DNA from: Streptococcus parasanguinis
GTDB lineage: Bacteria > Bacillota > Bacilli > Lactobacillales > Streptococcaceae
Length of the DNA stretch: 64,000 nt
Direction of reading: 5' to 3'
NCBI RefSeq assembly: GCF_032163505.1
Contig: NZ_CP134147.1
Span: 1,826,501 to 1,890,500, forward strand
Notes under the pieces: generated by a model
What the model was told of the DNA's origin: nothing
The model's input: only the letters and a program-made list of their open reading frames with translations
The model's database searches: none
Program-made: the position numbers and the translations under genes
Shown: one piece after another, positions 57,301 through 64,000 of the stretch
How the letters are laid out: each line of letters begins with the position of its first letter
Position numbering within the stretch: the first letter of the stretch is position 1

Positions 57301-60300
57301 CTGACTGACTTGCGGAAACCGATTCCTGAACCAACGATTCAGACTGACTGGCCGATACCGATGTTTGAACCAACGAGTCGGATTGGCTTGCAGAAACTGA
57401 CGCTTGAACCAGGGATTCTGATTGGCTAGACGATACAGATGCCTGAATCAAGGAATCTGACTGGCTTGCCGATACGGATTCCTGAAGCAAAGACTCTGAC
57501 TGACTCAACGAAACGGATTCTGACAGCTTTTTGCTCATCGAAATAGATTGTGACAAGGAAATCAGTTGAGAAACCACTTCCTCCGATCCAACCGCCGATG
57601 TTGACTGCGATTGAGACACAGAAATTGATCTAGATACTAAATTAGATAAGGATACCGACTGACTCAACGAAACAGATTTCGAGGCTTTTTCAGACTCACT
57701 CTTAGATGCTGATGCTGCTTTTGATTGTGAGTCGGATTGACTCGCTGAAATCGACTCTTGAACCAGCGACTCAGATTGGCTTGAAGAAACTGATTCTTGA
57801 ACCAACGAATCAGACTGGCTGGCCGAAACGGATTCCTGAAGCAAAGACTCTGACTGACTTACTGAAACCGACGATTGAACCAAGGATTCTGATTGGCTAG
57901 ACGATACAGATGCCTGAACCAGCGAGTCTGATTGACTCGCAGAAACTGATTCTTTAACCAGCGAATCGGACTGGCTGGCTGAAACTGACTCTTGAATCAA
58001 CGACTCTGACTGACTTGTGGAGATCGATTCTTGAACCAACGAGTTGGATTCACTTGTCGAGACAGATTGTGACAAGGAAATCGAATCTGAAACTAGAGAT
58101 GCTGACGTTGAAGCTGAGAAACTTTGAGACTGTGATGCAGATTCTGACGACGTCATTTTCCGATAATAATAATTCACGCTCGTCAATGGATTTGAAACCA
58201 CTATTTTTTGAATGGTTTGTTTAAAGTTAGAAAAACCTTCTGCACCTTGAGGGGTCGCATCTTCTCCGACAATCATAGTCTGATTGTTACCGAGAAAAGT
58301 TGATTTTGGAAGCTCTGTGAATGGTTTTGGAACTGTATATTCTGTTCCTGTATTTTCATCAGTGTAGGTGACAGTTTCTTTAGCCGAAAACCATCCGGTG
58401 ATCTCCAACTCAAAATGACGATCATCCACCCGTTTTGGCGTAACATTCAAGAAATAATCTTTGTTCTTACTTTCAACTTTACGCGTTCTACCTAAATCAG
58501 AGAGGGCATCTGAAGCATCTTGTTTAAACTCTTTTTCATAAACAAGGGTATACTTGTCAAATACCGGCTCATTCCCGACATCGAGATTCGAAACGTTATA
58601 GACTTTGGAAGGATCCAGAACGTAGTAACGAAGGATGTAGTCACCGTTTTGACTGGTTGTAACAACTTCACTTCTTATAAAATGCTCACGCGCATTTCCA
58701 TATAATTCCACTCGGCGTGTGCCAACCGTACTATTGTCAAAGATCCCCGTTGTTGCTTTTTGAGCCGAGTTCACTACCGGAACCTTGACATATCCTGCAA
58801 TATCACGAGCATTGGAGGCCGTATAATGCTGACCTTCAATCCCGTATTGGGTATACTCTGCTAAGACTTCTTCCTTCCCAGTTGGCGTGTATTCTCCATC
58901 GACCCATTTGCCTGCTGGATCTACCACTTTGTAGAAAGTCGACTGGTGCCCCCACATAGATGGAACCTTGATTTCAGCTCTCGAAGTCAATAGTTCCCCC
59001 TGTTTTGAAGGGTTCATCACATCGTATACATCTCGTACAAGGAAACTTGTCTCTGGGCTAGCATAAGTCCCTAGATAAACGTTCCCAGGTTTCCCATCAT
59101 CAGACTTGCTATAGGCAAACATATTCCCAAAAGGAGCTTTCTTAATCAACACTTCTTTAGGTAGTTGGAACTGCGTGCCACCAATGACATTGGCAGAGAA
59201 GGTTTGAGAGAAGATCTCGGAACCATCTGATTTTTTCACAACACGGAAATATACATCATTTCCCACATGCGTATTCGGATCGGTATCGGTACGATCGATG
59301 GATAAGGTCGCATAATAGCCGAGTGATTCTCCTGTTTTATTAACAAAATCCCAAATCCCAAAGGTATAGCGAGTCGCATCCGTATCCTTCTTATAAGCAG
59401 CAATTTCTTCAGGTGTTTGGTTAACATAGCGCTTATCGATATGAGGATCTTTGGCAACATTTGTAGCTGTTAGAGGGGCATCTTCAACACTAGCACCGTT
59501 GCGATCATCCATGTTTGGTGTAATCTCTAGTTCTTTATTACTACTCTTAGCCACCTCAGCAATGGGAGCCAACTGAGCAGAGATCGCAGGTTTCCCATCT
59601 ACATTTGTATTTCCCACAAAACCTGCAGCTGTCAAGGTCGTCATCATCTCATCGACAGCTTTCTCCAAGCGATCGCGCTGGTCAGCATAAGCTTGAGCGC
59701 TGGCATTGGTGTGGATCAAGTTATTGCTTGCAGTCACTTCAGCCTGCACTTTGTTAATGACAGCTTCGACCACTGCTCGACGCTCAGTGTCCGTCATTTT
59801 AGATGCGTAGTTTCCTGCAATTTCTTGGAGCAATTCAGCTTCAGAGGTATTTTGTTCCAAAACAACGGCTTCTTCTAAACTAGTCGGCTCCTCACCAACC
59901 ACCTCTGACTCTAAAATTTGAGCAGACTCGCTAAATGCCGTTGATAATGGAGTTGATCCAACTTCACTCAAGGACAAAGAAGTAGATTCACTGATCGAAG
60001 CAGACGCACTAACAGATGTAGACAAACTAGTGGATTCTGAAACAGAGCTGGATTCTGAAGACTGGGTAGAGGTATTTCCTAAGACCACACTATCTACTTC
60101 TGCCAAGGTTTCCTGTTTTGTCTCGGAAACCGTTGGTGCAAGTGATGTTGCATCCTCCGCCTTAGCAGTCGTAGCAAGTACAGCACCACCAAATACAGTC
60201 CCTACCGTAATCAAACCTTTTAAGAAGGCTTGGTTATGCTTTTGACTTTCTATTTGATCTTGCTGTACGTTGTCAATGATGGTCTCCTCCACTTGCCCAC

Positions 60301-60427
60301 GCACCACGCGAAAGAGGCCTAGAGCAGCCGTTGATGCCCGAAGCCAATTTTTTCCTGATTTAATTAATTTGAAGCGTACGACACGATCTGTTTCACGAAA
60401 GTTTCCTTTTGAACGCTTAAATTGCAT
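54350..60427 (-). CDS. Serine-rich repeat glycoprotein adhesin with accessory Sec signal
   Basis: A 2025-residue surface adhesin of the Fap1/GspB/SrpA class. It has a ~90-residue signal with the KLIKSGKNWLRAS motif and a glycine-bearing hydrophobic core; a short SRR1 (about residues 118-165); a non-repeat region (~170-760) with a helical part ('SKMTDTERRAVVEAVINKVQ') and beta-rich domains ('YTFGIWDFVNKTGESLGYY') that probably bind the host ligand; a long SRR2 (~760-1980); then LPETG, a hydrophobic segment and RKKDGK. AAGGGGA lies before the ATG. SRR2 is built largely of a 13-residue motif of the SVSASQSDSLVQE type. It is the likely main substrate of the downstream accessory Sec genes. Confidence 0.95.
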   Translation of the reverse strand: MQFKRSKGNFRETDRVVRFKLIKSGKNWLRASTAALGLFRVVRGQVEETIIDNVQQDQIESQKHNQAFLKGLITVGTVFGGAVLATTAKAEDATSLAPTVSETKQETLAEVDSVVLGNTSTQSSESSSVSESTSLSTSVSASASISESTSLSLSEVGSTPLSTAFSESAQILESEVVGEEPTSLEEAVVLEQNTSEAELLQEIAGNYASKMTDTERRAVVEAVINKVQAEVTASNNLIHTNASAQAYADQRDRLEKAVDEMMTTLTAAGFVGNTNVDGKPAISAQLAPIAEVAKSSNKELEITPNMDDRNGASVEDAPLTATNVAKDPHIDKRYVNQTPEEIAAYKKDTDATRYTFGIWDFVNKTGESLGYYATLSIDRTDTDPNTHVGNDVYFRVVKKSDGSEIFSQTFSANVIGGTQFQLPKEVLIKKAPFGNMFAYSKSDDGKPGNVYLGTYASPETSFLVRDVYDVMNPSKQGELLTSRAEIKVPSMWGHQSTFYKVVDPAGKWVDGEYTPTGKEEVLAEYTQYGIEGQHYTASNARDIAGYVKVPVVNSAQKATTGIFDNSTVGTRRVELYGNAREHFIRSEVVTTSQNGDYILRYYVLDPSKVYNVSNLDVGNEPVFDKYTLVYEKEFKQDASDALSDLGRTRKVESKNKDYFLNVTPKRVDDRHFELEITGWFSAKETVTYTDENTGTEYTVPKPFTELPKSTFLGNNQTMIVGEDATPQGAEGFSNFKQTIQKIVVSNPLTSVNYYYRKMTSSESASQSQSFSASTSASLVSDSISLSQSVSTSESNSLVQESISTSQSESLIQESVSASQSDSLVKESVSASQSDSLVQASVSSSQSESLVQSSVSVSQSESLLQESVSASQSDSLVQESVSSSQSESLVQESISASQSDSQSKAASASKSESEKASKSVSLSQSVSLSNLVSRSISVSQSQSTSAVGSEEVVSQLISLSQSISMSKKLSESVSLSQSESLLQESVSASQSDSLIQASVSSSQSESLVQASVSASQSDSLVQTSVSASQSESLVQESVSASQSESLIKESVSASQSDSLVQASVSASQSESLIKESVSASQSESLVQASISASRSESLLQASVSASQSESLVQSSVSASKSESLVQQSVSASQSESLVQESVSASQSGSLLQESVSASQSESLVQSSVSASQSDSLIQESVSASQSDSLIQESVSASQSDSQSKAASASKSESEKASKSVSLSQSVSLSNLASRSVSVSQSQSTSAVGSEEVVSQLISLSQSISMSKKLSESVSLSQSESLLQESLSASQSDSLVKESVSSSQSESLVQESISASQSEFSVQASVSASQSESLIQASVSASRSESLIQASVSASQSDSLIKESVSSSQSDSLVQASVSTSQSASLLQESVSASQSASLLQESVSASQSDSLVQASVSASQSDSQVQESVSASQSDSLVQESVSASESESLVHASVSASQSDSLVRASVSASQSDSLVQSSVSASQSDSLVQESVSASQSDSLVQESVSASQSDSQSKAVSVSKSESEKASKSVLLSQSESLSNLVSKSISVSQSQSTSAVGSEEVVSQLISLSQSISMSKKLSESVSASQSDSLVQESVLASQSDSLVQESVLASQSDSLVQASVSVSQSDSLIQESVSASQSDSLVQESVSASQSESLIQASVSESQSQSTSDIESKSQITESMSFSRSDSMSQSESQVSTDLQSTSLSQSESLVRESVSASESESLVQESVSASQSESQVQASVSASQSDSLAQASVSASQSESLVQESVSASQSDSLVQESVSSSQSDSLVQASVSASESNSLAQESISASQSESLIKESLSASRSVSASQSDSLVQASASTSESASTSHVVAASQVSESRSFSRSVSESLSASQWTSYSESLASASLSKSDSYSQSTSLLSSSESASTSMPVSEFPLTSVSDSISASSTESQSLSQEISEWISVSYASSFSAVTSSSESVVSSFGTSYSESPSDTSSLTATRSSEPALPETGAHPSSNILATGVSVLLSGLALLGIRKKDGK
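54480..58150 (-). repeat. SRR2 repeat tract with a three-fold higher-order module
   Basis: The 39-base unit recurs dozens of times with drift at a few codons (Asp/Glu, Val/Ile/Leu, Glu/Ala/Ser/Lys). A distinct ~200-base module, encoding SKAxSxSKSESEKASKSV through GSEEVVSQLISLSQ and SMSKKLSESV, occurs at about 55.68-55.89, 56.62-56.83 and 57.52-57.73 kb. Equivalent points are 939 and exactly 900 bases apart, both whole codons, so ~0.9-kb blocks were duplicated in frame. Confidence 0.9.
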
Positions 60428-60457
60428 GATATTCCCCTTACATTGTAGTCATTATTA

Positions 60458-60485
60458 ATTATACAGGAATACTACGTAGATTCAA
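60458..60485 (-). promoter_or_regulatory. Promoter of the first SRR adhesin gene
   Basis: Minus strand: TTGAAT (60485-60480), 16-base spacer, TATAAT (60463-60458). The spacer contains the 8-base palindrome CTACGTAG (60479-60472), a possible operator core. Confidence 0.7.
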
Positions 60486-60570
60486 GTAATTTGCTACAAA
60501 AAACTTATATATTATCGTTTAATTTTCAAATTTTTTTGTAACACATAAAAAATAATTCATTCTACTAGTA

Positions 60571-60605
60571 AAAAAGTGAATCTCCTATGAGATTCACTCG
60601 AAAAA
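60571..60605 (-). terminator. Terminator of the second SRR adhesin gene
   Basis: GTGAATCTC and GAGATTCAC arms with a 4-base loop, T-run on both strands. Confidence 0.9.
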
Positions 60606-60623
60606 ATGATTTTTCCTACTAGA

Positions 60624-63600
60624 TCAGTTCCCCTTCTTTTTACGTCGGGTAAGTCCAGCAATTCCAGCTAACCCTGTAACTAGCCCGAGAAGAGCTGATG
60701 TTACAGATCCTGTTTCGCCAGTATTTGGAAGCACCACAGACTGGCTGTGTTTTTGTGATCCACTTGCCGATTCTGATGCAGACAATGACTCTGAATGAGA
60801 AATTGATTGGCTCATTGAGTTAGAGTATGAACCGCTAGCAGATGTTGCTCCTGATTGTGATTGACTCACTGAAACTGAAGTACTTACTGATGTTGAAGTT
60901 GATTCAGGTGCAGAGGTACTCAATGATGCTGACTCAGATGCAGATACTGATGTCGAAACTGAAAGCGAAGTAGAGACTGACTGGCTTTCTGATACTGAAC
61001 TGCTCAACGATGCTGACAATGATTCGGAGGTCGAGATTGATTCAGACGTTGAGACTGATTCTGAGGTAGACGCTGACACAGACGTTGATACTGATTCCGA
61101 CGCTGATACTGACTCTGACGTTGAAACTGACTCTGACGTTGATGCTGATTCTGATGTTGACGCTGAATCGGACGCAGAGGCTGATTCTGAGGTTGAGACT
61201 GATTCGGACGTCGAAACAGATCCTGAGGTTGAAACCGACTCTGATGCAGACACTGATTCAGAGGTTGATGCTGATTCAGATACAGAAACCGATTCGGACG
61301 TAGACAATGATTCAGACGTTGATGCTGACTCAGATGTTGAAACTGACTCAGACGCCGATACTGATTCAGATGTTGAAACTGACTCAGACGCCGATACTGA
61401 TTCAGATGTTGAAACTGACTCTGAGGCTGACAATGATTCGGATGTTGATTCAGACTTGGATGTCGAAACTGATTCTGAAGTTGAAACCGACTCAGACGTT
61501 GATGCCGATTCAGACGCTGACAATGACTCAGATGTCGAGATTGATTCAGACGTTGAAACTGACTCAGAGGTAGAAACTGATTCAGAAGTAGACACTGATT
61601 CAGATGCTGATACTGACTCAGACGCAGAAGCTGATTCGGATGTTGATACTGACTCGGATGTTGACACTGACTCGGATGTTGATACTGACTCTGACGTCGA
61701 GACTGATTCAGAAATAGACACTGACTCAGATTTCGAGATTGATTCTGACGCTGAAACCGACTCAGACGTAGATGCTGACTCAGACGATGAAACTGACTCT
61801 GATGCCGAGACTGATTCAGAGGTTGAAACTGACTCAGACGCAGATACTGATTCAGAAGTAGACACTGATTTGGATGTTGAAACCGACTCAGAAGCTGAAA
61901 TTGACTCAGATGTTGAGACAGACTCGGATGTAGAAACTGACTCAGAGGTTGAAACTGATTCTGAGGTAGATGCTGACTCTGATGTCGAGACTGATTCGGA
62001 TGTTGATACTGATTCAGATGTTGATACTGATTCGGATGTAGATGCAGATTCGGACGTTGAAACCGACTCGGAAGCTGACGCTGACTCGGATGCTGAAACT
62101 GATTCTGAGGTTGAAACTGATTCTGATGCTGAAACTGACTCTGAAGTCGAGACTGATTCGGACGTAGAGACCGATTCAAAGGTTGAAACTGATTCTGAGG
62201 TAGATGCCGACTCGGATGCTGAAACTGATTCAGAGGTTGAGACTGATTCGGATGTTGACGCTGACTCAGAGGTCGATACTGACTCTGATGTCGAAACTGA
62301 TTCAGACGTTGATGCTGACTCAGATGTCGAGACTGATTCGGACGTTGATACTGACTCAGACGCTGAAACTGATTCGGATGTTGAAACTGATTCTGAGGTT
62401 GAAACCGATTCGGATGCTGATACTGATTCGGACGTTGAAACCGACTCAGACGCCGACACTGATTCTGAGGCTGATGTTGATTCGGACGTTGAAACTGACT
62501 CTGACGTTGATACAGATTCTGATGTAGATGCTGACTCTGATGTCGAGAGTGATTCAGAAGCAGATGCAGATTCGGATGTTGACACCGACTCAGATGTAGA
62601 TATCGACTCAGATGTAGATATCGACTCAGACGTCGAGACTGATTCGGACGTAGATACTGATTCGGACGTAGATACTGATTCGGACGTAGATACTGATTCG
62701 GACGCAGAAACTGATTCAGATGTAGACACTGATTCAGATACAGAAACCGACTCGGATGTTGAGACTGATTCTGATGTCGAGAGTGATTCAGAAGCAGATG
62801 CTGATTCGGATGTTGATACTGACTCAGACGCAGAAGCTGATTCAGAGGCTGACGCTGACTCAGATGCAGAAACTGATTCGGATGTCGATTCCGATTCAGA
62901 CGTAGACACTGATTCAGATACAGAAACCGACTCGGATGTCGACATTGATTCAGACGTTGATACTAATTCAGATACAGAAACCGACTCGGATGTCGACACT
63001 GATTCAGACGTTGATACTGATTCAGACGCTGAGACTGACTCGGAATCTGATGCTGACTCAGAGGTTGATGCTGATTCAGAAGTTGACGCTGACTCGGACG
63101 CAGAGGCTGATTCTGACATTGAAACCGACTCTGAAGTCGAAACTGACACCGAAGCAGAGACTGACTGACTTTCAGATACTGAGGTGCTCAACGATGCTGA
63201 CAATGATTCAGAGGTCGAGATTGATTCAGACGTAGATACTGACTCAGAGGTAGAAACTGATTCAGAAGTAGACACTGATTCAGACGCTGATACTGACTCA
63301 GACGCAGAAGCTGATTCGGATGTTGATACTGACTCGGATGTTGACACTGACTCGGATGTTGATACTGACTCTGACGTCGAGACTGATTCAGAAATAGACA
63401 CTGACTCAGATTTCGAGATTGATTCTGACGCTGAAACCGACTCAGACGTAGATGCTGACTCAGACGATGAAACTGACTCTGATGCCGAGACTGATTCAGA
63501 GGTTGAAACTGACTCAGACGCAGATACTGATTCAGAAGTAGACACTGATTTGGATGTTGAAACCGACTCAGAAGCTGAAATTGACTCAGATGTTGAGACA

Positions 63601-64000
63601 GACTCGGATGTAGAAACTGACTCAGAGGTTGAAACTGATTCTGAGGTAGATGCTGACTCTGATGTCGAGACTGATTCGGATGTTGATACTGATTCAGATA
63701 CAGAAACCGATTCAGACGCTGACAATGATTCAGATGTCGAGATTGATTCAGACGTAGAGACTGATCCGGATGTTGATACTGATTCAGATGTTGATACTGA
63801 TTCGGATGTAGATGCAGATTCGGACGTTGAAACCCACTCGGAAGCTGACGCTGACTCGGATGCTGAAACTGATTCTGAGGTTGAAACTGATTCTGATGCT
63901 GAAACTGACTCGGATGTCGATACCGACTCAGACGTTGATGCTGACTCGGATGCTGAAACTGATTCAGAGGTTGAGACTGATTCTGAAGCAGAGGCTGATT
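60624..64000 (-). CDS. Second serine-rich repeat adhesin, 5' part outside the window
   Basis: The frame is open from the C-terminal stop to the window edge; the first in-window methionine-like codon is a TTG inside the repeats, so the gene is cut at its 5' side. About 1125 residues are visible: nearly all are [12 protein letters not shown] hexamer repeats, then a Gly/Gln-containing stretch, LPNTG, a hydrophobic segment and RRKKKGN. Serines are almost all TCN codons, unlike the first adhesin, which also uses AGT. Signal and binding regions are unseen, so export by the accessory Sec system is inferred from composition and position. One Trp interrupts the repeats (codon at about 63835). Confidence 0.9.
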   Translation of the reverse strand, partial: SASASESVSTSESVSASESASTSESVSTSESVSASESVSTSESVSASESASASEWVSTSESASTSESVSTSESVSTSGSVSTSESISTSESLSASESVSVSESVSTSESVSTSESASTSESVSTSESVSTSESVSTSESISASESVSTSKSVSTSESVSASESVSTSESVSASESVSSSESASTSESVSASESISKSESVSISESVSTSESVSTSESVSTSESVSTSESASASESVSASESVSTSESVSTSESVSTSESISTSESLSASLSTSVSESQSVSASVSVSTSESVSMSESASASESASTSESASTSESASDSESVSASESVSTSESVSTSESVSVSELVSTSESMSTSESVSVSESVSTSESESTSESVSASESASASESASASESVSTSESASASESLSTSESVSTSESVSVSESVSTSESVSASESVSTSESVSTSESVSTSESVSTSESISTSESISTSESVSTSESASASESLSTSESASTSESVSTSESVSTSESTSASESVSASESVSTSESVSASESVSTSESVSTSESVSASESVSTSESVSTSESASTSESVSTSESVSTSESASTSESVSTSESVSASESASTSESVSTFESVSTSESVSTSESVSASESVSTSESVSASESASASESVSTSESASTSESVSTSESVSTSESVSTSESASTSESVSTSESVSTSESVSTSESISASESVSTSKSVSTSESVSASESVSTSESVSASESVSSSESASTSESVSASESISKSESVSISESVSTSESVSTSESVSTSESVSTSESASASESVSASESVSTSESVSTSESVSTSESISTSESLSASESASTSESVSTSESVSTSKSESTSESLSASESVSTSESVSASESVSTSESVSASESVSTSESASTSESLSTSESVSVSESASTSESVSASESVSTSGSVSTSESVSTSESASASDSASTSESASTSESVSTSESVSASESVSTSVSASTSESVSTSESISTSESLSASLSSSVSESQSVSTSLSVSTSVSASESASLSTSAPESTSTSVSTSVSVSQSQSGATSASGSYSNSMSQSISHSESLSASESASGSQKHSQSVVLPNTGETGSVTSALLGLVTGLAGIAGLTRRKKKGN
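60970..64000 (-). repeat. Hexamer SRR tract with long internal duplications
   Basis: The basic unit is 18 bases. Bases 61561-62019 recur at 63241-63699 with a single difference seen (61605/63285). After a 90-base insertion, 62011-62141 recurs at 63781-63911 with one difference. The tract-end module ([16 protein letters not shown] type) at about 60.98-61.05 kb recurs at about 63.16-63.23 kb, 2184 bases (728 codons) away. All offsets are multiples of three, pointing to recent in-frame duplication of ~2.2 kb. Confidence 0.88.

Noticed and set aside
54480-58150. CRISPR array
   Set aside because: The repeats are in-frame coding units of an adhesin, drift gradually, and have no unique spacers.
61456-63168. 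Long plus-strand frame encoding Asp/Ser/Glu/Thr/Val repeats
   Set aside because: It is the antisense of the second SRR tract. It stays open because the repeats use TCN serine codons and lack stops in that frame; it has no ribosome site, signal or independent support.
60624-63725. Treating 63725 as the start of the second SRR gene
   Set aside because: The codon is a TTG within the repeats, without a ribosome site, and the frame continues open to the window end.

Overview
This window is chromosomal DNA from a Streptococcus, most likely of the mitis/sanguinis group (S. parasanguinis- or S. australis-like). The grounds are streptococcal housekeeping genes in typical order (pgk next to an endoD-type glycosidase and to glnRA; rpsL-rpsG-fusA; rsgA-rpe-thiN-rmuC-yhaM-purR; rnpA-yidC-khpB), a YSIRK/LPXTG surface protein, and a complete accessory Sec (SecA2/SecY2) locus with serine-rich-repeat (SRR) adhesins. 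The species is inferred from gene content only.

Layout. 1-1.2 kb: the end of an AT-rich, 5'-truncated accessory gene. 1.2-9.6 kb: lrgAB, a flavoprotein, an aquaglyceroporin, a Ser-rich lipoprotein, azlCD, and a four-gene cluster of two lipoproteins and two membrane proteins of unknown function. 9.7-14 kb: tsaB-rimI-tsaD, with rpoY-rnjA diverging behind a structured leader. 14-24.3 kb: glnRA with its GlnR box, an exporter-like membrane protein, pgk, an endo-beta-N-acetylglucosaminidase with a candidate CcpA site, and gap. 24.6-28 kb: rpsL-rpsG-fusA, with an odd pair of intergenic units before fusA. 28.2-34.1 kb: purR and the yhaM-rmuC-thiN-rpe-rsgA run. 34.3-41.9 kb: tRNA-Leu and tRNA-Ser, rsmA, rnmV, tatD, rpmH, khpB-yidC-rnpA, a CPBP protease and a TDT-family transporter.

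42.4-64 kb is the surface-glycoprotein region, all on the minus strand. A tight operon secY2-asp1-asp2-asp3-secA2-gtfA-gtfB-asp4-asp5 lies downstream of a gtf3/nss-type glycosyltransferase, which lies downstream of two neighbouring SRR adhesin genes. The first adhesin (2025 residues) has the long KxGKxW-type signal peptide, a non-repeat binding region, about 1200 residues of SRR and LPETG. The second is cut by the window edge; only its SRR tract and LPNTG anchor are visible. The inferred pathway is: GtfA/GtfB put GlcNAc on serines in the cytosol, Gtf3 extends it, SecA2/SecY2/Asp1-5 export the glycoprotein, and sortase anchors it.

Non-coding structure is rich: three near-identical ~180-bp multi-hairpin elements (14.1, 16.7, 41.9 kb), a ~150-bp element with terminal inverted repeats enclosing three hairpins (42.1 kb), two tandem units between rpsG and fusA, structured leaders before rpoY and rpsL, and three tandem hairpins after the tRNAs. 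These, the paired adhesin genes and their long internal duplications are the least ordinary parts. I saw no CRISPR array, insertion sequence or prophage module.
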